A stretch of DNA of 64,000 nt from Mycolicibacterium stellerae (GTDB lineage Bacteria > Actinomycetota > Actinomycetes > Mycobacteriales > Mycobacteriaceae): contig NZ_RARC01000001.1 of assembly GCF_003719305.1 (NCBI RefSeq), forward strand, positions 62,001 to 126,000, read 5' to 3'. The translations under genes were made by a program, and so were the position numbers. The notes below the pieces were generated by a model that ran no database searches, was not told the DNA's origin, and saw nothing but the letters and a program-made list of their open reading frames with translations. Each line of letters begins with the position of its first letter. Within the stretch, counting starts at the first letter, position 1. Positions 1 through 8,724 of the stretch are shown here, piece after piece.

Positions 1-1347
1 GAGCACGCCGATCGGATTGCCGCCAGAAGTCAGCGACCAGTTCACCAGCGCCTCTGCCCCCGTCAGCGCCATCATGTCCGCATTGTCGGGATACCGCCGC
101 CGGTATTCCGCGGAGCTGCCGATCACCACGGGTCGGCCGGTGAGCATTGCCTCGGTGGCAGCCGTGTGGTCGTCGAGTGGGATGCCGGCCGCGAATTTGT
201 CGTGCGCGAGTTGGGGATAGCCCGCCGTCCTGACCCACTCCAGCCGGAATCCGTCGGGGGTCACCAGGCCAAGTGCCACCGCCTGCGCCCCCGCGTCGTT
301 GAACAGCTGCGTGACGACGGCGTCGCCGATGTGGCTCGGGGTCAGCGCAGCCGACAGCCGCTGCGCCAACTGCGCCAGAATCTGCAGCCGGTCCCGTTCA
401 CGGCGTTCGGCTTCTCCTTGTCTGACTGCCGCGATGCGACCGGCGGCTTCCTGCGCGATCAGCATGGCGACCAGCACGATGACCGCGATGAACACCTGGT
501 TAACGGCTAGCCTGGCCGGCGCCGCAAGGTCCATTCCCGCGAAGAAGCCGCGTCCCGAGCCCGCCATGTAGTTGACGGTGAAGGCCAGCACCGCGCCGGA
601 GACCGCGGCACCGATCACATCGAGCCGAAACGCCGCCCATGCCATCACCGGCAGCAGCAGGAATGTCGGTGGCGCATGCCACCAGAACGCCGTCACTGTC
701 AGCACCGCGGTGCTGGTGACCACCAGCGCAGTTTCGGCGACGCGAGCGCGCAAGATGTGAGATTGTATGGGCCACAGGAGAATTGGTGCCCCCACAACGA
801 GGGCGCCGATCCCGTCGCCTGCACACCAGCGCACGGCGGCCATGGGCCACGAGGTGTCGTTCGACGCGGCGCTGACCACCCCGCCGATCAACCCGCCCAC
901 CAGCGGCCCGGCCAGGCAAGCCGCGGCGACGAACTTGGCCAGATCCCCCCGAGCCCGAAGGTCGGGCGCCCCTTTGCACCAGGCCCATGCCAGCGACGCA
1001 CCGACGACGGGCTCCATCGAGTTGGCCAACGCAAATCCTGACGCAGCGCGCACGCCGACCCCATAGTGGAGATCGACGGCCAACTCCGCGACGACTATCG
1101 CGACGACGATGACTGGCCACCGCGATCGCGGTGTCAGCAGCATCGCGGCCACGGTCACGCCGGCGGGCGGAAAGAACGCAGGCCCCACCCCGGCGCCAAA
1201 TGATTGCCAAGACAGCACCGCGCCGGCCAGATAGGTCAGTGCCACACAGGCGAAAAGCCCGCTAACCGACCGCCAACTCTCACGACGGCTTGCGCGCGTG
1301 CTGCTACGCGGCTTGCCAGGCGTGACTGGGGTCCAGGACACCCTCAT
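1..1347 (-). CDS. MASE1-GAF membrane sensor protein (C-terminus beyond window)
   Basis: The reading frame starts at an ATG (1345-1347) and stays open to the left edge, giving about 449 residues with no stop, so the C-terminus lies outside. After a basic N-terminus come hydrophobic segments carrying the MASE1 hallmark FFPPAGVTVAA (about residue 60), then more membrane helices. A charged linker (QGEAERRERDRLQ) follows near residue 310. The last ~130 residues (HIGDAVVTQLF, GLVTPDGFRL, YRRRYPDNADMMAL) look like a GAF domain. MASE1 is a membrane sensory module usually joined to GGDEF, histidine kinase or SpoIIE/PP2C outputs. The output domain is not visible here, so the signalling type is open. 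Arginine-rich ORFs on either strand over this stretch are shadows. Confidence 0.8.
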   Translation of the reverse strand, partial: MRVSWTPVTPGKPRSSTRASRRESWRSVSGLFACVALTYLAGAVLSWQSFGAGVGPAFFPPAGVTVAAMLLTPRSRWPVIVVAIVVAELAVDLHYGVGVRAASGFALANSMEPVVGASLAWAWCKGAPDLRARGDLAKFVAAACLAGPLVGGLIGGVVSAASNDTSWPMAAVRWCAGDGIGALVVGAPILLWPIQSHILRARVAETALVVTSTAVLTVTAFWWHAPPTFLLLPVMAWAAFRLDVIGAAVSGAVLAFTVNYMAGSGRGFFAGMDLAAPARLAVNQVFIAVIVLVAMLIAQEAAGRIAAVRQGEAERRERDRLQILAQLAQRLSAALTPSHIGDAVVTQLFNDAGAQAVALGLVTPDGFRLEWVRTAGYPQLAHDKFAAGIPLDDHTAATEAMLTGRPVVIGSSAEYRRRYPDNADMMALTGAEALVNWSLTSGGNPIGVL

Positions 1348-1435
1348 CAGGGTATCGACACCGCCGTCAATGCGGTGAATTACGGCCCGGCTGCAAGCCG
1401 ACTCTTATCGAGCGATTTTTCGATAGCTGCGAGTT

Positions 1436-2626
1436 CTAGAAACCGATGGGCAGACCCGCGTAGTTCTCCGCAAGACCCGCCGCGCCTGCCTCGCTGGAAG
1501 TGACCCAACGCAGCTGGGACAGCTGCAGCTGCTCGTCGAACGGGTCCTCGCTGTGATGCAGCATTGTGGTCATCCACCACGAGAAGTGGGTGCACCGCCA
1601 GACGCGCCGCAGCGCGGTGTCGGAGTAGCCGTCGGCGAGCCGGTGGTCGTCCTTGCGAATCAGGTCGACCAGCGCTGGCGCGAGCAGGGCGACGTCGGCG
1701 ACCGCGAGGTTGAGCCCCTTGGCGCCGGTCGGCGGGACGATGTGGGCGGCGTCGCCGGCGAGGAACAGGTGGCCGTGCCGCATCGGGGTCTGGACGAACG
1801 ACCGCATGGGCAACACGCTCTTGTCGGTTATCGGCCCGGTGTTGAGCTGCCAGCCGTCCTGCCCGTGGCCGAGTCGAGTCGCCAGTGCTGCCCAGATCCG
1901 GTCGTCGGACCAGTCTTCGGGTTCGGTGCCGTTGGGCACTTGGAGATAGAACCGGGAAACCGTCGCAGACCGCATCGAATGCAGTGCGAACCCGTTGCCG
2001 TGCCAAGCGTAGATCAGCTCGTCGGTCGACGGGGCGACGTCGGCGAGGATTCCGAACCAGGAGTACGGGTAGACCTTCTCCCACTGGTGGCGGACGCTGG
2101 GGGGCACCTGCTCGCGGCTGGGCCCGAACGATCCATCACAGCCGACGACGACGTCTGCTCTGACTTGCGCGTCACGCCCGTCGGCGTCGGTGAATGTCAC
2201 TGCGGGGTGGTCGGTTTCGAGGTCGTGCAGTGTGGTGTCGGCGACCTCGTAGTGGATCTCCTGGGCTGCCGCGGTCCGCGCATCGATCAGGTCCTTCTGC
2301 ACCTCAGTCTGTCCGTACACCCAGACCGAGCGGCCGGTCAGGTCGACGAAGTCGATGTGGTGGCGCTCGTTGGGCCATTGCAGGTAGATGCCGCGGTGCC
2401 GGTCGCCCTCGCGATCCAGCCGCTCCCCAAGCCCGCAACTGCGCAGCAGGTCCACTGTCGACTGCTCGAGGATGCCGGCGCGGATCCGGGACGCCACATA
2501 TTCCTGCGAGCGGGTTTCCAGCACAATGGATTCGACGCCGTCCGCGGCGAGCAGGTGCGATAGAAGCATTCCGGCGGGGCCCGCTCCGATGATCGCCACC
2601 TGGGTTTGCAAGTCGACGTCGGTCAT
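1436..2626 (-). CDS. pobA: 4-hydroxybenzoate 3-monooxygenase
   Basis: A 396-residue FAD-dependent aromatic hydroxylase that converts 4-hydroxybenzoate to protocatechuate with NAD(P)H and O2, feeding the beta-ketoadipate pathway. The start is the ATG giving MTDVDLQTQVAIIGAGPAG. This places the dinucleotide-binding GAGPAG at residues 13-18; a longer in-frame extension runs into the upstream gene and is rejected. Other class A hydroxylase marks are the DG motif (VVVGCDGSFG) and the FAD-ribityl motif GHLFLAGDAAH near residue 280. Length fits the PobA family (about 390-395). It lies 4 bp downstream of a pcaK-type transporter gene, so uptake and first-step oxidation are probably co-transcribed. No later protocatechuate-pathway genes are in the window. 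Confidence 0.9.
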   Translation of the reverse strand: MTDVDLQTQVAIIGAGPAGMLLSHLLAADGVESIVLETRSQEYVASRIRAGILEQSTVDLLRSCGLGERLDREGDRHRGIYLQWPNERHHIDFVDLTGRSVWVYGQTEVQKDLIDARTAAAQEIHYEVADTTLHDLETDHPAVTFTDADGRDAQVRADVVVGCDGSFGPSREQVPPSVRHQWEKVYPYSWFGILADVAPSTDELIYAWHGNGFALHSMRSATVSRFYLQVPNGTEPEDWSDDRIWAALATRLGHGQDGWQLNTGPITDKSVLPMRSFVQTPMRHGHLFLAGDAAHIVPPTGAKGLNLAVADVALLAPALVDLIRKDDHRLADGYSDTALRRVWRCTHFSWWMTTMLHHSEDPFDEQLQLSQLRWVTSSEAGAAGLAENYAGLPIGF

Positions 2627-2630
2627 GGCG

Positions 2631-3881
2631 TCACTCGACGGCGGGTGCGTGCGCAGGCACGGTCGCAAGGGCCAGCACGGCGAGGACCGCCGCCAGCGTG
2701 AACGCATAGAAGCCCCACGGGTAAGCGAGGCCGGCCGTCACCAGCAGGCCGCCGAGCGATGGCCCGACGATCGCTCCGATCCGTCCGACCCCGGCGGCCA
2801 CCCCCAGAGCCGTGCCGCGGATCTCGGGCGGATAGAGATGGCCGACGAACGCGTAGACGAGTACTTGGGCGCTGAACACGAAGATGCCCGCCAGCAGTAC
2901 CGCGGCGTAGACGAGGAGTCGGCTTTCCATCTTGATCGACAGGAGCGCCAAGAAGATTGCGGCAAGTCCGAACCAGACGAGGACGGCAGGCTTGTTGCCG
3001 CGGGTGTCTGCGATGTGGCCCGCGACGAGCAGGCCGATCACCGCACCGACGTTGAGGACCAGGATCAGGGTGGTGCCCTGCTGAATCGAATAGCCCGCGT
3101 CGCGCATGATCGTCGGCAGCCAGGTGTTGAGCCCGTAGACCAGCAGCAGACCCATGAAGGACGCCACGCAGAGGCCGATGCTGATCCGGAGGTAGCGGCC
3201 CTTGACGACCTTGGCGCTGCGGGCCAAAGTGCCCGGCCCGGACCCGTCGCGGCTCTCGACCGCACGCAGGTATGCCGCGGATTCGGGCAGCTTCGCCCAC
3301 ATGAATGGCAGCGTCAGCAGGCCCAATACGCCGCCGACGACGAACATCGACCGCCAGCCGTAATCCTCGACCAGCCACAACGCCAGCACCGCGGAGAGCA
3401 CGGCGCCCACGTGGTAGCCGGTCATCATCCGGGTGATCGCCGAGCCGCCGCGGCCGGTTGGTGCGTGCTCGCTCATGAAGGCGAGTGCTGTTGGCAGACA
3501 GCCGCCGAGGCCGAGCCCGGCCAAGAAGCGGAAGGTCGTGAACTGGCCGACGCTCTGCGCCAGGCCGGTCGCGATGGTGAGTAGCGAGAAGATGGCGACG
3601 CTGGTGATCAGCGCCTGGCGTCGGCCGAACCGGTCGGTCAGCGGGCCGATGATGACGGCGCCGATGCCCATGCCGACCAGACCGAGTGTGGAGGCCGTGG
3701 TGATCGTCGGACCGGTAAAGCCGAGCGCGTCTGACTCGAGGAGGGTCGGAATGACGACGCCCAGGACGACGAGGTCGTAGCCGTCGAGGGCGACCGCCAC
3801 CCAGCACAGCAGGACGGGCCAGAGGTTGGCCGCTCGAGATGTATCGCTGGTCTGCGCGGCCCGCGGGGATTGCGTGGACAT
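2631..3881 (-). CDS. pcaK: MFS aromatic acid:H+ symporter (4-hydroxybenzoate transporter type)
   Basis: A 416-residue major facilitator with about 12 membrane segments. The AAHS-family signature DGYDLVVLGVVIPTLL sits in the first helix, followed by the MFS loop GPLTDRFGRRQ. The first-helix aspartates are needed for proton-coupled uptake in this family. The ATG start is preceded by AGGGGCG at a good distance. It is followed 4 bp later by pobA, which makes 4-hydroxybenzoate (or a close aromatic acid) the natural substrate. The gene symbol is by family and context; substrate specificity cannot be read from sequence. Confidence 0.85.
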   Translation of the reverse strand: MSTQSPRAAQTSDTSRAANLWPVLLCWVAVALDGYDLVVLGVVIPTLLESDALGFTGPTITTASTLGLVGMGIGAVIIGPLTDRFGRRQALITSVAIFSLLTIATGLAQSVGQFTTFRFLAGLGLGGCLPTALAFMSEHAPTGRGGSAITRMMTGYHVGAVLSAVLALWLVEDYGWRSMFVVGGVLGLLTLPFMWAKLPESAAYLRAVESRDGSGPGTLARSAKVVKGRYLRISIGLCVASFMGLLLVYGLNTWLPTIMRDAGYSIQQGTTLILVLNVGAVIGLLVAGHIADTRGNKPAVLVWFGLAAIFLALLSIKMESRLLVYAAVLLAGIFVFSAQVLVYAFVGHLYPPEIRGTALGVAAGVGRIGAIVGPSLGGLLVTAGLAYPWGFYAFTLAAVLAVLALATVPAHAPAVE

Positions 3882-3960
3882 CGAATCGCCCCTTGCTGAG
3901 AGTCAACTGGGAACGGGATTGCCGCGCAGGACCACATTCACACCTGCTGGCGAAACATTT

Positions 3961-3970
3961 CGGATATCCG
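3961..3970. promoter_or_regulatory. Perfect 10-bp palindrome upstream of pcaK-pobA
   Basis: CGGATATCCG is fully self-complementary and lies 80 bp before the pcaK start, in the only sizeable non-coding gap upstream of the pair. It is a candidate operator for an aromatic-responsive regulator. No regulator gene is adjacent, and a 10-bp palindrome can arise by chance. Confidence 0.3.
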
Positions 3971-4019
3971 CCGTTTACGAATGCGCTTGCGGATGCGGTG
4001 TTAAACAGGCTTGGCCCCG

Positions 4020-4811
4020 CTAGGCATGGGGCAAGTCGTCTTTCCAGATCTGGAGCACATTGACGTAAGCGTCGGGCTTGACCGACAGTGCACCGACGAA
4101 CGGATGCTCGAGCGCGAAGATCAGATACAGGACAAAGCCCATCAGAGCCGCCGTCAGCGCGACCCCGACCGCATGAATCAACAGGTCGCGAGTCCCAAAC
4201 ATAAAGGTAAACGCCATCACGACAACCCCGCCGCCGAGCAGAAGCACCCAGAGCTCTCCGGGAATCGCGGACTCCCCCGTTGAGACCCTTAGCTTGCGGT
4301 TGGCACTCAGATCGTTCAACTTGACGATGTCGTGATCGAAGAAGGCAATCTCGTTGCGGGTCTCCGGCTGCACCTTGAGGAAGGCTGTCCAGACTGCGGT
4401 CATGTGATCGGACTCCTCCTCGATGGTCTGACCCGCTCGCATTCGCGGTAGTTCGTCGTTGATCACATCCTCGGTGTAGGCGACGAGGCTGCGTTGCACC
4501 TCGGGCCGATAGGCAGCAGGTATCGCAGTCGAGTCCCTGAGCAGATCGGCGACGGCACTGGCCTCCGCCTGGGTTGCGTTCTCGGCATCGCCGAACTGCT
4601 CCCACACCACGACCACCACGAAGGCGACGAGCACCGCGTAAAGGATGCCGGCGAGCTGGAACACCTGACCTGAGACCGCATTCGCATTCTCGAGTCGGGT
4701 GTGAGACACCGCCTTTCGGAACAGAATCAATCCGCCGACGGACAGCCCGACGACGATGGCCACGGTGGCGAAACCGAGAATCGGCGCAGGTATCTGCAGA
4801 AGCCAGATCAC
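4020..4811 (-). CDS. DUF4239 (bestrophin-like) membrane protein
   Basis: A 263-residue integral membrane protein starting at GTG. It has two N-terminal helices (residues about 10-32 and 48-70), a soluble acidic/helical middle (WEQFGDAENATQAEASAV onward, to about residue 190) and two C-terminal helices (about 190-240). The layout and the Q-A-E-A-S middle segment match the DUF4239 family, whose members resemble bestrophin-type proteins but have no settled function. It faces away from the secreted-protein gene to its right, and the 293 bp between them holds only probable promoters. No catalytic residues are recognised. Confidence 0.7.
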   Translation of the reverse strand: MIWLLQIPAPILGFATVAIVVGLSVGGLILFRKAVSHTRLENANAVSGQVFQLAGILYAVLVAFVVVVVWEQFGDAENATQAEASAVADLLRDSTAIPAAYRPEVQRSLVAYTEDVINDELPRMRAGQTIEEESDHMTAVWTAFLKVQPETRNEIAFFDHDIVKLNDLSANRKLRVSTGESAIPGELWVLLLGGGVVVMAFTFMFGTRDLLIHAVGVALTAALMGFVLYLIFALEHPFVGALSVKPDAYVNVLQIWKDDLPHA

Positions 4812-5104
4812 GACACCCCCAGTCGGGCGGACACGCCGTCCGCCCGGCCAGTATGGCTAACTCGTCAGCTGAAGTGGGGACAACGCTCCGACGACGCGAA
4901 TGTGGAGTTTCGTCGCGCACCACGCGGCTGTAGTCAGTTCTGCAGGCTTTGCGCAGTACTCGGTGAGCGCAATGCACAAAAGCCGAGGAATCGCGCTCTT
5001 CGCGGGTTGTGCACACAAGCGAGCCGGCCCCACCTGACGCGCCATAGCTTCATCGGCAGCGAAGTTCATCCCGAACTTCCCAGCTAGCCGAAGGGACAAC
5101 GAAC

Positions 5105-5527
5105 ATGAACCGGACACCGCTCATCGCAACTATCGCCGCTGGCCTCTTGCTCGCAGGCCTGCCGCCCGCGTTCGCTGCCGCCGCACCGAGCACGGCGTCG
5201 TGCACTCAGTGGAGCTTCAACGGCGGAACCGCGATCGACGGGATCGCGTTCGTATTTACCGGCCCAACCATCGACCATTACATCCAAGCCTCGCGGCTTC
5301 CCGGCGACTCCCATGCAACACCGGTGGGCATACTGAGCGGCGGCATCTCAGGCGACCAACTTCAGCTGACTTACGTCCCGCAGGGCGGGAGAGGATTGAA
5401 GGTGCAAGGCCACGTCAACCCCGACGGGTACGCGCAAGGGACCGATGACCAGGGCGGGACATGGCAAATGGACGAAACGCCGCTGAAGTGTCTGACCACC
5501 ACAGCGACCGCGTCGCCGTCTGCGTGA
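5105..5527 (+). CDS. Small secreted protein of unknown function
   Basis: A 140-residue protein with a clear Sec signal peptide: MNR, then the hydrophobic TPLIATIAAGLLLAGLPPAF, with cleavage likely after the AFA or AAA around residue 25-28. The mature part, about 112 residues, is Gly/Thr/Gln-rich and has two cysteines, one just after the signal peptide (ASCTQW) and one near the end (LKCLT), which could form one disulfide. The start is an ATG with GAAGGGAC upstream. I recognise no domain. The beta-rich, Trp/Gly pattern (WSFNGGTAIDG, GGTWQMDE) is typical of small exported mycobacterial proteins. Confidence 0.75.
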   Translation: MNRTPLIATIAAGLLLAGLPPAFAAAAPSTASCTQWSFNGGTAIDGIAFVFTGPTIDHYIQASRLPGDSHATPVGILSGGISGDQLQLTYVPQGGRGLKVQGHVNPDGYAQGTDDQGGTWQMDETPLKCLTTTATASPSA

Positions 5528-5681
5528 CAGAGCAGATCGGCCGCCGCCCGACCGGCCCGCCGTTCCAGACCCCGGACGGCGGGCCGAACGCACCGGCGAA
5601 CGAGGAACGTAATTCGGCTACGAACTCAGCGTCAGACGGAACGCGATAGCGGCCCAACGGAACCGACTGACGCTCAACGAG

Positions 5682-6383
5682 CTACGTAGATGCGGCGGCC
5701 AACAACACGCCCGCAACCACCTGTGGCCTGGACAAAAACGGTGAATGACTTCCGGGGAGCTCGACGAGATTCGCGCCAATGTCGCGAGCTTTGCCCCTCG
5801 ACCATTCGGGGCTGACGACGCGATCCTCGCTGCAAACCACGTAGGTACAGCTGACCGACGGGTGGGCGGTCAACGGGCATGGCACTGCGAACGGGTAGGC
5901 CGACTGGGGGCGAAGGTGTTCAATGGCTGCAGCCTGCGTAGCTTCGTCGCAATCGCCATAGAAGACCCGTCGGACGAAATCGAAGTCGGCCCACTGCGTC
6001 CGCAGTTGGTCGTCTGGTTCAGTCAATGCCGCCAACCATCCCTCGCCGAACTCGGAGGCCATGATCCCCATCTGAGCAGCTAGGGCGACCCCTCCGTCGG
6101 GAATAGAAGCGCATAAATACACGAGATGCCGAATTGGCCGCCTGGACGGTATTAATGCGCCGGTGGCGCCAGCCAACGAGTGAGCCACTACCACCACGTC
6201 GTCGCTACATTCCCGGAGAGAAGTGCAAGCGACATCAGCGTAGGTATCGAAATCAGCAGAGCCGTCGTCACTCGGCAACCTGGGGACGATCACGTCGTGT
6301 CCCGCTTGCTTGAGCAACGGAGTCACCCGATCCCAACACCAGGCGTCGTGCCATGCGCCATGCAGCAACGCGAAAGTTGTCAC
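5682..6383 (-). CDS. Alpha/beta hydrolase (salicylate-esterase-like)
   Basis: A 233-residue hydrolase of the alpha/beta fold. The chosen GTG start gives VTTFALLHGAWHDAWCW, in which HGAW forms the oxyanion strand-loop. The nucleophile is in AHSLAGAT (Ser near residue 90), the acid is probably the Asp in SEDRVVSP, and the His is in PGSHSPF near the C-terminus, so a full triad is present. The pattern resembles plant methyl-salicylate esterases and the AB_hydrolase_6 group. A longer frame to 6485 adds a basic, cysteine-containing tail with no homology and is rejected. It is convergent with the secreted-protein gene to its left; substrate unknown. Confidence 0.75.
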   Translation of the reverse strand: MTTFALLHGAWHDAWCWDRVTPLLKQAGHDVIVPRLPSDDGSADFDTYADVACTSLRECSDDVVVVAHSLAGATGALIPSRRPIRHLVYLCASIPDGGVALAAQMGIMASEFGEGWLAALTEPDDQLRTQWADFDFVRRVFYGDCDEATQAAAIEHLRPQSAYPFAVPCPLTAHPSVSCTYVVCSEDRVVSPEWSRGKARDIGANLVELPGSHSPFLSRPQVVAGVLLAAAST

Positions 6384-6579
6384 ACGCGCAGCGTAAATGG
6401 CCGACGCCGCTGGCAGGCACAAATGCGGATGGAGACACCGGCCATGACTACTGCTCGGGATTAACGGCCTCGCCGTCAGACTCAAGCCCTGGATACATGA
6501 CGCACCGAAACGAGCCCAGGAGCCACATGTCGGAAGACCGAATGTCGGTGCGCTCAGCTACCTTCCGGTCTAGTGGGAT

Positions 6580-7287
6580 GTGACCGGACATGATGGGAAT
6601 GGCGTGGTGGCCGAAGCGAAATCAATGAGCGAGAAGCTCGAACGGAGACCCGTTCGTGTAGTCCTCTCGAACGGGGAGATCCGGTACGAAGTTCGACCAG
6701 CCGTCTACCTCCACGGTAAAAGGAAGCGTCTCAGACGACGGTTCAGAACTGTGATTGAGGCCGAGACATTCTTGGCCGAGACGCCAGAATCAATTCGGTT
6801 AGGGCGTTACAAGATCAGCGATGACCAGTATCGCGAGGCGGTCAGGCAGTCTCGTTCGATTGCTGGCGCTCTACGGCTGTTAGGCGTCGTGCCAGCGGGT
6901 GGAAATTACCGCGTCCTTCGTAGGGCCATCAAGCGACTGGATCTCGATACGTCACACTTCACCGGGCAGTCGTGGTCGAGAGGCGCGACGATCCCTCACC
7001 GTGTGCGGCCGATAGAGGACTACCTATCGAACAAGTATCCAATTCAGTCCGATCGGTTGCGCAGGCGACTTATCAAAGAAGGCGTCCTTGAACAGAGGTG
7101 CTCCGGCTGCAAGCTCGATACCTGGATGGACCAGCCGATTCCTCTGGAGCTGGACCACATAGACGGCAACCACCAAAACAACGCGCTGGACAACCTCCGA
7201 CTGGTGTGCACCAACTGCCACTCGCTCACGCCGACCTTCAGAGGGAAGAACAAGGGATCTGCCTCCGCGCTAAACTCTGCTGCCTAG
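6580..7287 (+). CDS. HNH endonuclease-domain protein
   Basis: 235 residues from a GTG start; an ATG at 6625 giving MSEKLERRP is an equally good alternative. The N-terminal two thirds are basic and helical (KRKRLRRRFR). The C-terminal ~60 residues form a classic HNH nuclease: CSGC, then LELDHIDGNHQNNALDNLRL, then CTNCHS. They contain the DH, N and H catalytic positions and two CxxC pairs for structural zinc. This architecture is common for phage-type and homing-like HNH proteins. It ends 1 bp before a tRNA gene, a classic insertion site for mobile DNA, yet no integrase is visible. Its function as an active mobile nuclease is inferred. Confidence 0.75.
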   Translation: MTGHDGNGVVAEAKSMSEKLERRPVRVVLSNGEIRYEVRPAVYLHGKRKRLRRRFRTVIEAETFLAETPESIRLGRYKISDDQYREAVRQSRSIAGALRLLGVVPAGGNYRVLRRAIKRLDLDTSHFTGQSWSRGATIPHRVRPIEDYLSNKYPIQSDRLRRRLIKEGVLEQRCSGCKLDTWMDQPIPLELDHIDGNHQNNALDNLRLVCTNCHSLTPTFRGKNKGSASALNSAA

Positions 7288-7288
7288 A

Positions 7289-7364
7289 GGGGACGTAGCC
7301 TAATTGGCATCGGCGGGGCGCTTAAAACGCCCGACATTTGTGGGTTCGAGTCCCACCGTCCCCA
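7289..7364 (+). tRNA. tRNA with UAA anticodon (would read UUA, Leu), class-I shape
   Basis: A full cloverleaf can be folded by eye: acceptor GGGGACG/CGTCCCC with discriminator A, a 3-bp D stem, anticodon stem GGGCG/CGCCC with loop CTTAAAA, and T stem GTGGG/CCCAC with loop TTCGAGT. The anticodon is TAA. The variable region is only 7 nt (GACATTT), so there is no long variable arm, although bacterial tRNA-Leu normally is class II with a long arm. No CCA is encoded. Identity is therefore uncertain: a leucine tRNA by anticodon, or an atypical or non-functional tRNA linked to the HNH gene just upstream. Confidence 0.8.
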
Positions 7365-7445
7365 CTCCGTCTGTCGCAAGAAATTCGCAGGTGGCCTTGC
7401 TTCAACCGGCGGAATGATCACCGCAGACTCGGCGCTGTACCGGAC

Positions 7446-7853
7446 ATGGCTATCACGCTGATCAACCCCGACGGACTGCCGAAAGTCGCCATCTACCGGC
7501 AGGTTTCAGTCGCGACAGGATCCAAGCTGATCTTCATCGCCGGCCAGGTGGCGCGCACCGCCGACGGTGAACCGGTCGGCGCAGGCGACCTCGCCGCCCA
7601 GGTCGAACAGTGCTACCTCAACCTGGGCACTGCACTCGCCGAGGTCGGCGCATCGTTCGAAGATGTCGCGAAGCTGACCGTGTACCTCGTCGACTGGACG
7701 CCCGACAAAATGGAGCACTGGATCGACGGCGTGAAACGTGCCACCTCGAAACTCCGAAGCACCGCGACCCCGCCCCTCACCGGCATCGGCGTCGCGGCTC
7801 TAGCCGAGCCCGACCTCTTGGTCGAGGTGGAAGCCATCGCCGTCCTCGACTGA
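7446..7853 (+). CDS. RidA family protein (enamine/imine deaminase-like)
   Basis: 135 residues. The frame opens earlier but would overlap the tRNA; the ATG giving MAITLINPDGLPK is the natural start. RidA-fold marks are IFIAGQVARTADGE near residue 30, the LNLGTALAEVGASFEDVAKLTVYLVD core, and GIGVAALAEPDLLVEVEAIA at the C-terminus. RidA proteins are small trimeric enzymes that hydrolyse reactive enamines/imines from PLP enzymes. The position equivalent to the catalytic arginine of canonical RidA (usually R in an 'RPAR'-like segment) reads TPPLTG here, so this may be a non-archetypal Rid subfamily member with a different substrate. Confidence 0.8.
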   Translation: MAITLINPDGLPKVAIYRQVSVATGSKLIFIAGQVARTADGEPVGAGDLAAQVEQCYLNLGTALAEVGASFEDVAKLTVYLVDWTPDKMEHWIDGVKRATSKLRSTATPPLTGIGVAALAEPDLLVEVEAIAVLD

Positions 7854-8014
7854 CCCGGCTGAGCCCTCGACGTCCATGTCGAACGTCAGCCATCGAGCCG
7901 CCTCAGAGCGGAATTTCGATTGGCTTAGCACCGGTTCTTTGCGCCCGAGTGGCTCGCCCAACTAACGCTCGCGATCCCGCATATTCGGCCGCGTCGTCAC
8001 CTAAGTTGGTTGAA

Positions 8015-8680
8015 GTGGAACCTCCCCATAGCTATCTACGGGAGCCCTCCGCTTCGGTGGTGCACCACGCCGACTATCTGAACACCCGAGATGACCAAGC
8101 GCTCTGCGGTGCGGCATTACCGAATGCGACCGCCGTGACCCAGGCGGACACCGCTGACGCACTCTGCTCTGCCTGTGAGGCACGGCTTGTCGTGTATCAC
8201 CTCGGGTGGTGGCGCGCGAGAGCGCTGGCGGCCACCGCGGAGCTCGAAGCGTTGCGCGTCAAGTACCCCGAGCTTGTGCAGTCCGGCGATACCGAGCCTC
8301 CGGAGCCCCCCACGGCACAGGTTGAGCAGGATCAGTCCGCCGAATCAATCCCAACTGAGGCGACGACGTTCCTCGACCGTGCGCGACGCGAACTCACCGA
8401 ACTCTGTGGGCAATTCGACGGCGCTGTCCCCTTCTACCGACTGAACAACCTCATGCAGGAGTTCAGCGACAAGTTGGGTGACGACGAAAGGGTGCTCCTG
8501 GCACAGGAGATCGGGTCCGACAGCTCTCTCATACGTTGGGCCACAACGGAAGTCGAAGGACTCGGATTGAGCGTCACTAATAATCGTGTCCAGGAGAACT
8601 CCGACATGATGTGGGAGGAGTGGCTTCAGGAGTCGCAGCAGGCTCCGAAGGCCAAGCGGCGATTCGGACGGTCCCGGTAG
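8015..8680 (+). CDS. Hypothetical protein with N-terminal Cys motif (possible zinc ribbon)
   Basis: The open frame is longer, but its first part is the antiphase shadow of the RidA gene. The likely start is the GTG giving VEVEPPHSYLREPSA (or a TTG 9 bp earlier), for about 221 residues. It has three parts. First comes a ~60-residue N-terminal module, HADYLNTRDDQALCGA...LCSACEARL, with one CG and one CxxC that could bind zinc. Then come a helix (VYHLGWWRARALAATAELEALR) and an acidic, proline-rich linker. The C-terminal helical part (TFLDRARRELTELCGQF) ends in a basic tail (KAKRRFGRSR). I do not recognise a named family. Confidence 0.6.
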   Translation: MEPPHSYLREPSASVVHHADYLNTRDDQALCGAALPNATAVTQADTADALCSACEARLVVYHLGWWRARALAATAELEALRVKYPELVQSGDTEPPEPPTAQVEQDQSAESIPTEATTFLDRARRELTELCGQFDGAVPFYRLNNLMQEFSDKLGDDERVLLAQEIGSDSSLIRWATTEVEGLGLSVTNNRVQENSDMMWEEWLQESQQAPKAKRRFGRSR

Positions 8681-8724
8681 CAGGACCGCAACGGACGGAT
8701 CGGGTAACGAACCGCGGCCATCTT

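Noticed and set aside
500..1210. 236-aa minus-strand frame
   Set aside because: Arginine/cysteine-rich and in a different phase from the MASE1 protein, which is open to the window edge and has clear membrane helices.
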